Of a DNA stretch of 64,000 nucleotides, positions 24,840 through 36,800 are shown piece after piece. Source of the DNA: Petrolisthes cinctipes (taxonomy: Eukaryota; Arthropoda; Malacostraca; Decapoda; Porcellanidae); contig JAWQEG010001329.1 of assembly GCA_033782935.1 (NCBI GenBank), positions 1 through 64,000 on the forward strand. The letters run 5' to 3'. Positions within the stretch are counted from its first letter, which is position 1, and every line of letters starts with the position of its first letter. The notes under the pieces are model-generated. The model did no database searches and was not told the origin of the DNA. It saw only the letters and a program-made list of their open reading frames with translations. The position numbers and the translations under genes were made by a program.

Positions 24840-27800
24840 GTAAGTTACCTTGCAGTTTTATTTTGAAGTGTGACTGACAAAGGATTGCTTTGATTATTAA
24901 TATTTCTGTATGAGTGTTTATGTACAGTCCAGTAAATGTAGTTGGTTTGTGAGTGCAGGTGTGAAGGTTAATCTACAATCACCATTTCCAGTGAGGAGAA
25001 TGTGTGGCGGCTGTGTGAGTATGTAGCCAAGCATGAGGCGGCGGAGTTGGTCAAATGCTTTGTGGTCTTCATCAGTAATGAGTCCCACTGCGTCCCACTC
25101 TGGAGACAACGTTCGGGCAAGTCTGAGGAAAAGCTCATAACTTGGGTAGGTTGACATCTCTTCACTCTAACACCTACTCTGAGGCTAGGTTAGGATCCCC
25201 GAGTACAGTATATATATATTCGTTGGAGTTCTCGAGGCTGTTATTCAAAATATGAGCTTCTTTCCTAAATCTTGTATGTAAATAAACACTACATGTAGGA
25301 CAAGCCTATATTCAGTTAATACTTAGTAAGAATATTTTACTTACTCTATTTGCCATGTAAAGGCTTCTCTTGTGGTGTTTCATTTCACATATTTGTCAGC
25401 TACCTGTGCCTTTCACTCATCCCAAATCTTATTATAGAAGTATGCTTAGTATAAGTTACGCATTTCTTGGTATTTAATACATGATGCTGTTCCTGGACCA
25501 GTTTATTATACTGTATTTGAATTTGACATATTCCTGCTTAATGGTTCAACACCATTTTCATACATGCAAATTGAGGTATGTTCATGCTTAATTATTTAAG
25601 CTTGTCTAATGAAAGGTTTTTGATGCCAGCAGGAATTGGTATTCTCAAGCATTTATACATCTATATACAAATTTCAATTGTGTTTTCTTACCTAACAGTA
25701 ATTGCCCACAGAAGTCTAGCTCATTCTCATGGGTATTAAAGTATTTGAGTAATATTGGAACTTTATAGCACTTCATAATCATTATTGTATAAGACTCAGT
25801 TCTTGCTTACTTGTATGTCAAGTGAATTGCAAGAGAGATTGGGCTTTACCATTGACTGAGATTTTTAGGCTATTGACCCTATGCTACTTAATTAGGTCTT
25901 TAGCAGTGCCAATGATGATGCCATCTTGCCTGACATAAGGTCTATAGTATGATATTTATCAGTTGAGTGTACATGATAAACACATCCAATCTCCTTTACA
26001 GCTCATTTAGCATTTCATGAGCCAGAATTATGTACAGTTTCCATAAGAACAGTTATATGTAAATTTAAATTTCATATACTGTACTGTGTTTTGAAATTTA
26101 CACATGATGCTGCATGAATAGAAATTACATGTAAATGTTACATAAGAGCCAGCCACACATGGCCAAAAATACTGTCACTGAAGAAATTATATTAATTGTC
26201 TTTTGTACTTGATGTTTGATTGCCTGAGAAAGCTGGATACTGGTAGTGTTGGTATCATTTATCGGTATGTTGTATAATTGAGGTACTTTTGTGGGTTTAT
26301 TAAGCATCAATAAATTTGATGTACATAGATTTAATGATCTCTGTAGAGAGCAAAGTTATGATCAACTCCTTTCTTGGGGTGAGCTATCTTTTAAATATTT
26401 CTCATTCATTTATGGATCATATCCTATGCATATGAGTCATCAGTATATGCATTTCTTTGCTGTAAATGAAAAGCTATTTAATAGACTTCAGAATATTATG
26501 TACAGTATACAGTATTTTTGCATTATTGGTAAATCTCTCTCATATCTGTAAATGGTACAGTATATACAGTATACACATTTACAGGAATTCATACAGTATA
26601 ATGTTAACTACTGTACAGTGTATACGGTATATGAAAGATGAGCATTAAAAATTGCTTGTGATTAGGTTTTGCTTCAACTATGTGCATTGTAAGGGTTTTG
26701 GATGTGAAAGTTATATTATAATTTTTCAAGTTTTACTTTCAGTTTAAAGCATTGAAGCATATTACTGACCCAGTAGCTTGAGTAGGGAGGTTGCATGGAT
26801 TCTTTCCCACACCTTCTGTAATTACTGTACTTTGACTCGTAAAGGTATGTACATTTTCTCCAACCTAACCAACTACATGTACTTTTTGGTTGCTTTCATC
26901 TGGTAACAGTGTAGGCTATTCTGAATTGCACTATCAGTTGTTTTATCTAAATGAATCCTGGTCATTATTTTTTTTTTTTTTCTATGTAGCAGTTGATATT
27001 CAAGGCCAGGCTCCCTTTAGGTAAAATCATTCATACCACAACTTGACTTGTAAGGTTTCTTGTACACTTATCCTACAGTACACAAGACATGCCTTTGCTG
27101 CACAAATGAATACTGTATCTGGTAACCTCGCCAGGGCTCAAACCTAGAGTTGTGCACTTGTATGTGCATATTTTTTTACATACTTGGAACTACAGGAACA
27201 AGCTAATCAGAAAGTAGGTTGAGAAAATTTCGTTCGGTATTTATTTTATAGAAATCAACATCTTTGGTTGCACATGATACAAGGAGCATATTTCATTTAA
27301 GCAAGTAGTTGCATAAATTGAGGTGCCCCACATTAAGCTGATAACATGCATGAACCAACTCACTCCCTCACTGGATGCCCTATTTGAACTTTTTATATGA
27401 GGACAAGATCCTACTACAAAACAGCCTTGGTGTACAAACAATTTTAAGACTCTTAAACAACAAGAATAGTGCATTTGTCGCGGCAAAAGCCGCTTAAATT
27501 GTATTTATTGGTTGTGGAACCAGCACAGCTGGATTGCTATAGAATACTCCCCTTCTCCAGCCCAGGCCCCGTATAGGCATATTCTGGGCTAGAAGGGTCT
27601 ATTCCGTGACGATCATCAGAAGTAAATAAAAATTCAAATCTGGCGCTGTACTGATATGGGAGCCACCTGGTGGTGGCCTGTAGAGGTACTGACCCCGCTC
27701 TGGAGCAGCGGCCGCTCGTCCACTCAAATGAGAAAGAAAGTGAATGCCTGTCGCATCGGGAGGCGGGTGGGACAGTAAAAGCTGTGCTGGTTCCACAACC

Positions 27801-30800
27801 AATAAATACAATCAGCCGCGACAAATGCACTATTATTGGTAAAGTGGAACCAGCACAGCTGGATTGCTATGCATGCGATGCGGTAGGTGGGAGGTGAGGA
27901 GGAGGCATTCACGGGCCTAATGAAGAGCGGTTAAGAGCGGGGACTCGTATAAAGTATAAAACAGAGGTGAAGCCAAAATAAAAACGGCTTCCCACGAGCT
28001 AGGGTGTTAGCTGTGGTGGAAGTGTTTTTACTTATATATAATTTATTATCATTATATACCGTAAACTGTTCTGTTATAGACCAGAAAGTGTTACCAGTCG
28101 AAAGTCTTTATAGTCAGACTCGAGGGGTCAGGCAGTGGGGGAGGAGGTTAGGAACCCCCCTCCCACCCCCCCACCCTTTTTGTTAAAGTCCTCCGAACCC
28201 AGGCTATGGCCCAAGTTCGGGTAATAATATCCCGAGAGGATGAAAGAAAACACCAAGATGGTGTAACCATGTGTTTATTATATCCAGTCACCCATCATAG
28301 TATTAATAATCGTATATGTTTCGGAAAATGAATACTCAAAAATTCCATAACAATGTAATTTATTGCCACCAGCACCATATGTACAACATGAATGACATGG
28401 GGATGAGTGTGAAACTGTACAGAATGGGGATGACGTATGGGATAAATTGGTGACGGGAGTTAAGTCGCCCGACCTTTTCCCTTCGGGCGGCCCCTCCCCC
28501 TTTTATGTCTCCCACGGGGACCCTGAGAAACGGAGGGTGGGGTCCCCATAGCCACACAGGGGGTAGGGGAGAGCGAATGGAACAGATACCTCGTTCTGAA
28601 GGAGGATGTGGATGTCCAGCCCCCCAGATCCCGTACCTGTTCCACCGAGTGAGTCCTGAGGAAGGCGAGGGAGGCAGCCACGCCCCTAACGCTGTGAGCC
28701 CTGGGGGCATGTCCGGGATCCCCGTTCTCGATCACTCGGCAGAGAAGGCGAGCGATGGACCTGGGGAAGAGAGGGTTACCGGACCTGGAGTTGTAGAAGA
28801 GGTAGTCCGGGGAAGCCTCTCTCGTCGCCTCCACGTAAGCTGTGAAGGCGTGGACTGGACAGAGTGGGTGGAAACTTCCATCCCTCAGGAAGGAGGGTAC
28901 TGCGAGAGGGCCAATCCTGTCGTCAGCCTGCTCGTTCTTAGCTAGGAAAGTAGGTGAGGGAGAGACAGTTAAAGAAGTAAGATTAGGACTTACGGAGGAA
29001 AAGGCTGGGTGACGGGTCAGGGCTGCCAACTGAGAGGCCCTGTACCCTGTAGCTAAGGCGAGCAGGAAGAGAGCTTTCTGGAGGAGGTGACAAACCTCCA
29101 GAGGGACCCCCTCGAAGGTCAGGTACGTAAGGACGCGGTGAAGGGACCAGGAAGGAGTCTGGGCTCGGTGACACTTTAATATTAAAACCTAGGAGGAGGG
29201 GATCAGACAGGGCTGCGTGATGCGCAAGCACCGTCGCCGGGGCCCTGTTGGTGGAATCAGTGAGCCACGTGAGAAATTCCAGGACCGTGTCCTCCGAGAT
29301 GACCATGGAGGGGTGTCGTCGCAAGAAGTCCTGGAATCTTTTCCAGCACAATTCATACTGTCGCACTGACGACTGACGATGAGCCCTCAGCATCTTGCCC
29401 ACTGTCTCCTTAGTGAACCGTTCGCTGAGGACTCCCCGTAGAAACTCCAAGCGTGTAGTTTCAGTGACGCTTGGAGTGGTGCGGACAGAGTGCTGGAGAG
29501 GCACGCCGATCCCAACTGAAGAGGATGAGGGCACCACCGGGACAGTTCTCCGAACCACGGCTGCGCTGGCCAGAGGGGGGCTATGAGGTGTACCCTCCCT
29601 CTGAATGCACGCAGCTTGAGGATCGCCTGCAGAAGGACTGACGTAGCTGGGGGTGGGAAAAGATAGAGGTACCCCCACCTGTTCCAGTCCTCCGTGAAGG
29701 CGTCCGGGCCTCCCGCCTCTGTCCTGGTTGAGAAGGTCAGGAACAGAGGAAGTAGGGCCGTGGATGGGGAGGCGAACAGGTCCACCTCCGGTGTCCCGTA
29801 GCGAAGGCAGAGTGACTCGAACACAGGGGGACACAGTTGCCACTCGACTGACGTCCCCTTGAACCTGGATAGTGCGTCTGCCCAATCGTTCTCCCGCCCT
29901 GGCACATAGCGGGCCGAGAGGTGAATGGCCCTCTTGGCCGCTATTGAAAAAATCTGTTCTGACAGGGACAGGAGAATTTCCGACCGTGAAGTGCCTTGTC
30001 TCTGCAGGCACTGCACGGCCGCAATATTGTCCATATCGAAGCGGACGCCTATCCTGGAAAACTGGGGGTGTCTGTTGAGCCACTCCCTTGCTACCATCAA
30101 CTCCCGAGCGTTGATGTGTAGTAGCCTCTCCTCTTCCTTCCATCCCCCACACCGCTGATGTCCCAGGCAAGATTGGTATCCCCAGCCTACATCCGATGCG
30201 TCTGTCGCCACCGTGATCCCCGGAGAAGGAAAAACCCAGGGAACTCGCTGACACAGAGCACCGGGACGTAGCCAGGGACGAAGGAGACGGTGTAGAGTCT
30301 GGGACACTTACCTGGGAAGGTCCCTGTGTGCGGGGGATAGGTGGAGGTTTACCTCCCGCGTCAGTCTCCTGTGCTTCAGTCGTCCCAGGGGCATTGCAGG
30401 GGCCGCGAAGTTTAGGGACCCGAGCAATGATTCCCACTGGCGGCGAGAGAAAGTACGGGAAAAGTAAGCCTGGCGGACGTGGCGGAGGGTCCGGCGGGCG
30501 TTGTCTGGAGCGAGCGAGAGGGTGGCCGAAACAGAGTCCCACTCTATTCCTAGCCAACACAGTCTGCGAGTGGGGGTGAGAGAGGACTTGGGGATGTTCA
30601 ACAGGAACCCCATCTCCTCTAGCACCCCCCTTGCTACCCTGACGTTGTTTGCTACCTGCTCCTTGGAGGGGGCGTGAAGCAACCAATCGTCCAGCTACAT
30701 GAGGGTGGGGACACCCGCCTCCGCCAGACGGGATGCCACCACCCTCACGAGCTTTGTGAAGACTCGAGGAGCTAGCGAAAGACCGAAAGGGAGCCTGGTA

Positions 30801-33800
30801 AACTGAAACGTCTCGGTCCCCACCTGGAACGCCAGAAATCGGCGAAACCGGGAGTGGATCGGGACGTGCCAGTACGCATCCTGGAGGTCCAGGGATGCTA
30901 ACCAGTCTCCCCTTCGAAGAACTGTGCAGACCTGAGCAACCGAAACCATCTTGAAATGTAACGGTTTCAAGAACTTGTTTAGGTTGCTCAGGTCCATCAC
31001 CAATCTCGTTTTCCCCGGGTCCTTTTTGGGGACCGTGAATAAACGAGAAAGAAAGACCCTCCCCGTCGCCCGCTCCACTACCCCTTTTCCCCGCATTTCT
31101 ATCACATGCGGGACTACCGAAGGTGACACTTTGGCTGAGGCAGGAGGTAGACGTAGTGGCTGTAACGGAAAGTGACAGGTGTCAGTGGGTACACAGTTAA
31201 TCCTAGCCGGGACCCGAGGGACCCGGGGAGGGGGGTGGGGGAGGATGACATGTAGTGAGGGAGAGATTTTGACCGTAACGGGAGACCTGATTTTGACCCT
31301 AACGGGAACCCAAGGTGGAGAGGTTATGTCATATGTCAGAAATGTCAAAACAAGGAGGGTGAGAAGAACAGTTACTCACCGGTACAGATATCCAGGGCCA
31401 AGACAGGCCCTGGCGAACCACCCTTGCTGCCCAACCATGGGACGGCCAGGCTGCTGACCACCCCGTGAGGCACCCCCGGACGGGAACCTCAAGTGGAGCG
31501 GTCTTTCTGGGAGGGGTGGGAGAAGGAGGGCTTGGGTCTAGAATAGGGCTTGGAGCCCTGTCCTCTCCCACGAAACGGCTGCTGGCCCCTGTGGTGGAAC
31601 CTGGGGTGCTGCTGTGGAGGAGTGGGGTAAGAGGTCCTGGGTTGCCTCGAAGGCTGGGAAGGCCTTCGAGGTTGGAATGACGGTCTGGCTGGCTGTGGGG
31701 CACGTGGCCTACGGACAAACAGACTGGTTAGGAACAGACCCACGAATTTCCCTCTATCTCCCCATACATGTAAAAAATTTCTCAAAGTAAAAGATTCAAC
31801 AGAATGGAACTTACTTGGAGGTGGAAGGTTTTGGGAGGTTGATGACCGCCGGGAGGGAGGAGAAGACCGCATCCGTTGCTGCCTGGTCGAATAGCGCAGG
31901 GGAGAGTAGAGCAGCACGCACCACGCCCCTCTGCGCCATTTCCGGAGCAGATTTTGCGGCTGCCTGGCGGGTCGCCAGCCTAGCCTCGGCGAAGTTCCTC
32001 GCCGCCTCCCGAAGGTTGTGCATCGTCATGGCCCCGACGCCTTCCAGAACGGTGACCATGGACGTGAGAGTGTCACTGTATGGGATAAACAAGAAAAACC
32101 GAGCGAACCCGAGGTAGAGACTCGAGAGTTTACTGAGAGTCCCCTTACCCTGTATCCCACAACAATAACAAAAACGAGAAGTAGCGGTACTCACGCTAGC
32201 TGTAAACCTGACATCTCGTGAAAGGTGGTGGTCAGTGCACTGACACAGTCCCGTAGGAGAGAAACAGCCGCACCGGTGGAGATGATGTGGGACAACTCCA
32301 ACCGGGCGGCTGTTTCCGCCTGTTTCAGCTTACCCTCGGGCTCCTTCAGCTGGTAGGGGACCGGTGGCTCCTTCTCCGTCTTCCACAAGCATTCCCTCAA
32401 ACCCGGTGGGGCACGGGAAGGAGGGAGGATGACGGGGAAAGACGGAGGAGGTGGTTTCTTGGAGGCGGTGTGCTTCTGGTGGTCCAGGGACTTAAGGAGA
32501 AGGTCAGGAATGTCCAAGTCCCCGTCTCCCTTATCCCCTGGAAAGTACGCATCCGAGGACAGGAAGATTGCCGTGTTCCCGGAGGAGCGGTCAACCTTCC
32601 AGGCCTGGGACAGCTGAAGTTGACTATATTCCACCAAGAAGCCCATCGCATCCAAGGTAGCCGCAGAGGAGACCTTCGAGGACGTGGGTACTGGGGCAGA
32701 GATCGGCCGAACTTTATAGAAGGGCACTGCGTCACCCTTCTCGTCCGCTCCCCACTTCACAAGGACGTCATCCCTCCTAATCCAGACGTCTGGTTGAGCG
32801 GTGTCCGGAGACCACGCCACCAGTCTGCCCCCCTCCGAAGAATGGGTCCAGGAAGGAGGAAGGAAGGCCCAAGAGTAGGGAAGGTACCCATCGTCCACAG
32901 AAGGGGCGACGGGGAAGGAGGAGAAGAGGTAGCCAGCTCCTCCGCCAGGATACCGGTCGGGGACTCGAGCCCCGGAGACATTGGAGGAACGGGAACGTCT
33001 CCAAAATCCCCGGGGGGACTCGCGTCTCCAGCCGGCGACGAGGCAGGGAGTGGGAGAGTAAGGGCGGGTTCAGGAACGGGTACCGCTGCCGCTACCGGAG
33101 GCAGGACAGCGGGACCTGAAGGCGGGTAAGCAGGAGGGGCTTTAGGCAAGAGACTGCGGACAATCCGTGCAATCTTCCTCGACGAAGGGCTCTCCTCCCT
33201 CCGCTTACCCTTGCGGGACTTACGGATGGGAGAAGGAGAGTCCTCCGACGAGGACGACGAGGAGGAGGAAGAAGAAGACGACGAGGAGGAAGGAGAACGA
33301 CGGCGAGTCCGGGTCTTTTTGGTGTGGCGGGCCCTTTTCACAGAACGCTTGCGCCCCCGAGAGCGACCCGAAGAGCCGGCTCTTGGGGGCGACGAAGCGG
33401 TAGGATCCCTGCTGGGCCCTTGTACCGGTGAGGTATGTCGGGTGACCAGCGCGACGGACTCGCTCGCTTCCTGGGGCGTAAAGCCCCAGAAAGGAGTCGC
33501 AGTACCGTCTAGGGATGGAGACGTAGCTTCTCGGGTCACAGGGGGTTCAATCCCCTGAGACTCCGAGAGGCACGTTGAAGGAAATCGGGTCCTGGACAAT
33601 CCCAGTTCAGTCCCCAAAATCGGGTCCGCCCACGACAAGGAAGAGCCGTCTCGCTTGTGTGCCATTCTCCTAGCCCTAGTCCAAGCGGTACGAAGAGAAG
33701 CAAGGGCAGGGAGTTTGGGGCGGGCAGAGGCGGGAGTCTCCCGACACAACTCAGCCCAGGGGCGGCACACACAACACGCCAAAGGGTCGTAACCCTTGGG

Positions 33801-36800
33801 CGTGAAGCAGGGTGTGTGAGGCGAACATTGCAGGTGGCCGTCAGGAGAAACCCGCACGGTACACCCCGAAAAAGCACATAAGGCACGAGTAGACTGAGGG
33901 AGAAAAGACACAAAAAAGGGGTTAACACGTGAATCCACGCATAAAAAACACGAGAAACCACTTAAATAAAAGGTGGAAGGGTAGAAAGGGGAGCGAGCCC
34001 CTCAGCTACCGGGAGACACAATCCCCACCAAACAAACCCCCACACGCACAATCCAGGGAAAAACCCCGTAAGCCAAAAACCCCCTCCGGCGGGAGCGGGG
34101 AAACAACCCCGGCCCGCAGGCCCCGAAAGGAGAGGCACAGACAGCCTGAGGGGCATACCCCAGGGAAACACACACACTGGGAAAAAACACAAAAAACACG
34201 CAGGGAGGCGGAAGCGAGGACCTGGGCACAATCCTCGCTACCCGCAACACCACGTAACACTACACAACACTCGGAGAAGAAGCACAAAGGGGCTAAAGGA
34301 GCCCTTCACCAGGCAAGGGCCCCACGTGGGGAAGAACACACACGCTGAAAAAACCATAAAACCCCGAGGAAAAAACACAAACTGAAGTGTACTAGTGGCA
34401 GGAGGAAGGGAAAAAGGATAGGGAAGGGGAAAAAAAACCGAAAAAATGGGCCCCAACAGACCCCCAGGGGAGGGACGTAACGAACCCAGCCCCCAGGGAA
34501 GGAAACACAAATCCCCACACTAAACCCATACTCACCAATAACACACACACACACACACATCTGCAAAGCAGGCAGGCCACTAGAACACAAAAGAAACGAT
34601 AGCAGGAACACATGAACACAATACCATAGCGAAGCAGCGAGGAGCGTAGATGTTGACAAGGACGTGTTCCGCGACAGAGTGGACGAGCGGCCGCTGCTCC
34701 AGAGCGGGCTCAGTACCTCTACAGGCCACCACCAGGTGGCTCCCATATCAGTACAGCGCCAGATTTGAATTTTTATTTACTTCTGATGATCGTCACGGAA
34801 TAGACCCTTTTAGCTCAGGATATGCCTATACGGGGCCTGGGCTGGAGAAGGGGAGTATTCTATAGCAATCCAGCTGTGCTGGTTCCACTTTACCAATAAT
34901 TGTGGCTTATTGTCCTCCCAGACTTACTGTATTGTTTATTTAACAACAGGTCAGTTGATATTGAAATGCAGTCTCTGCTTTCAAATGTTTCATCACCTCA
35001 TTCAATGAGTGAAGCAGCTTATGGTACATTTCCCCATTTAATGCAGAATACAGTACTTCTATTTTTTAATCTTAATAATTAAAGAATTATTTAAGTTTAC
35101 TAAAAACTGCAGTTTAGTTATGAGAGTTTGGTTGCAAGTTATTTCAAATCAACCTGTCATACTGTACAGTCATCTGTAAATGAGCTGAGTTTGCAACAGT
35201 GTTTCTTAGGTTCAAGTGAAAACCAGGGAGTGTCACTCTGATAATAATTGCATGGTTGGGATTACGGTGCTCATGTATCACTTTCTGTTGGCCTTGATTT
35301 GATTCCCAAGTGGGGTAACATGTTTATTTATTCTTGTAGCACTGTTTGTTTATTTGGTCATCTACCCTCATTATTTGATGGAAGAAACTGTGACTCACCA
35401 TATAAATGTGTTCCAATACAGTACTGTTGTTAAAAACTATACTGTACTCAGTAAATGAGTGATGCAACTCCTGACCCTGTTTATTAATGCTTTTGCTTTA
35501 AAATCATAATAATGCACCACTGGTGTAGATTGCTCTCTTACAAACTACATTATGACTTTTCATAAAGTTTGGTAAGTTTTGGATCTCTTTTCCTTTTACG
35601 TAAAATTAGTTTTTCATATCCCTATTAGGTACAGTACTGTTTTGAATAAGAGTATCTTATAGGTATATTATTATGGTTTACAGTAAGCATATTATTTAAT
35701 TACTCCAATAGTATTACTAGAAACAGTAGTCGAGTTCCATAAATTGGATTATGTATTGACTTAAAATTTCATTTGAAGGGTATGTCTATCTATTCATAGC
35801 TCTGACATCTTGTTCCTTCTGGGAACTCCCTCGAGATGGTACTGTATGTCACTGTTGTTAGCAGCTGTTTTAAAGTAAGAGTACCACACTATACTAGGTA
35901 TGAGCCCTAGCAAGGACACCAGATATTTGTACTGTCTATTGTTACCAGACCAAAGCAGCTGTGAGAGGCATTGAGGAGATGACTGGAGAAGGGGTATGAA
36001 CTCTTATGAATTATGGCACAGTATTGTAAAATTTGCTATATTTCCGATTGTTGAAGCAAGGTAACATCACCCAAGAGGAAGGGGTTGGGGGTATGAGCAC
36101 AGTAGTTAGTATCATTATATATCTCATTAATGTTGAAGGTTCTCTTATTATCCCTAAGCACCCACATACAGTAGTCTGAAAGTTTTTACCAAGTATTATA
36201 TCACACTAAAAAATGAATGTTCAATCCCTGCCACAGTTTTACATAATTTTTTTTCCTTCTAGATTTCTCTGAATAAACCTATTTTCTACTGCATTGTTCC
36301 AGGATTATTCTAACATCTTCACTTGTGTCGCTCCGAGTGAGAAGGTACACTCGAGTGCTGTGTGTGTGTTCGTTTGTGAGTGCTTGTCTTAATATATGTG
36401 TACTAGTTTTTTCCTTTCCTTGCTGCATGGAATGGTGTTTGTTTAATACTTGGGCCACCGTTTCATAGGTTCGGTTTCTTGATTTGAATTATTTTGTGTA
36501 CTTAGCCTTTTTGACATACAGTAATACTAATCACTTGTAAAAAAATTTTCATCCCATACGTTGTGTTCATACTGACCAAAGAACACAGAGATATCTTGCA
36601 GATTCTGGCAAGGTAGAGGTTCATTGACAATCCTATTATTTTACTTTACATTTATTGAGTTTGTAGATGAATAAACAAACATTGAAACTGAAACTGGAAA
36701 CCATACAGGACTGATCATTGTGAGCATTTCAGTGCCTTACCAAATATTCATTCTCATGCTTCAATTGGTGAGGCTTTGAAATTTTGACAACATTTTGGCT

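Larger units (their letters stand above)
31489..33938 (-). pseudogene. DIRS Gag-like ORF with two candidate introns
   Basis: Four segments read on the - strand. A: 33938 to about 32910, with a Cys/His-rich N-terminus (CAFSGC...HLQCSPHTPC...CCVC), an Arg/Ser-rich patch and a run of about 19 Ser. B: about 32930-32195 (VDDGYLPYSWAF...VWIRRDDVLVKWG). C: 32075-31815, Ala-rich (REAARNFAEARLATRQAAA). D: 31708-31489, Pro/Gln/Arg-rich with stop. B-C and C-D join in frame across GT-AG introns. A and B lie in different frames without an obvious splice pair, suggesting a small indel near 32.9 kb. A role in nucleic-acid binding and particle assembly is inferred from position and composition only. The ATG at 33938 is the first in the frame. 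Confidence 0.7.
27465..34900 (-). mobile_element. DIRS1-like tyrosine-recombinase retrotransposon, near full length
   Basis: This 7.4-kb element is GC-richer than its surroundings and is inserted antisense in NTAQ1 intron 2. On the - strand it encodes a Gag-like region, RT with RNase H and a methyltransferase-like region, then a tyrosine recombinase. Inverted terminal repeats (27514-27725 and 34677-34888) differ at about 4 of 212 positions. An internal complementary region at 27781-27870 is complementary to both outer ends joined together. Inverted repeats plus such a region define DIRS1-type rather than Ngaro/PAT-type elements. No target-site duplication is seen, as expected for recombinase-mediated insertion of a circle. 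DIRS1-like elements are reported as widespread in Decapoda. Coding regions carry stops and frame breaks, so this copy is not autonomous. Confidence 0.92.

Noticed and set aside
30294..30308. A splice donor-like gtaagt at the TAA stop in the DIRS pol, suggesting a fourth intron
   Set aside because: No downstream AG within the next 200 bases restores the RNase H frame, and the nearest GT-AG pair is only 13 nt. It is treated as a nonsense codon.
28983..30686. A 567-codon - strand ORF read as one protein
   Set aside because: Only its C-terminal quarter (from about 29477) looks like a recombinase core-binding domain. The first three quarters overlap the RT/RNase H frame out of phase and look like a shadow.
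32287..33558. Acidic and Gly/Arg-rich + strand ORFs within the DIRS element
   Set aside because: They are antisense shadows of the Gag-like Ser/Arg-rich frame. Terminal repeats, ICR and all recognisable domains place the coding strand on -.
27465..34900. Ngaro/PAT-type or LTR retrotransposon classification
   Set aside because: Terminal repeats are inverted, not direct or split. An ICR is present, and there is a tyrosine recombinase rather than a DDE integrase or protease.
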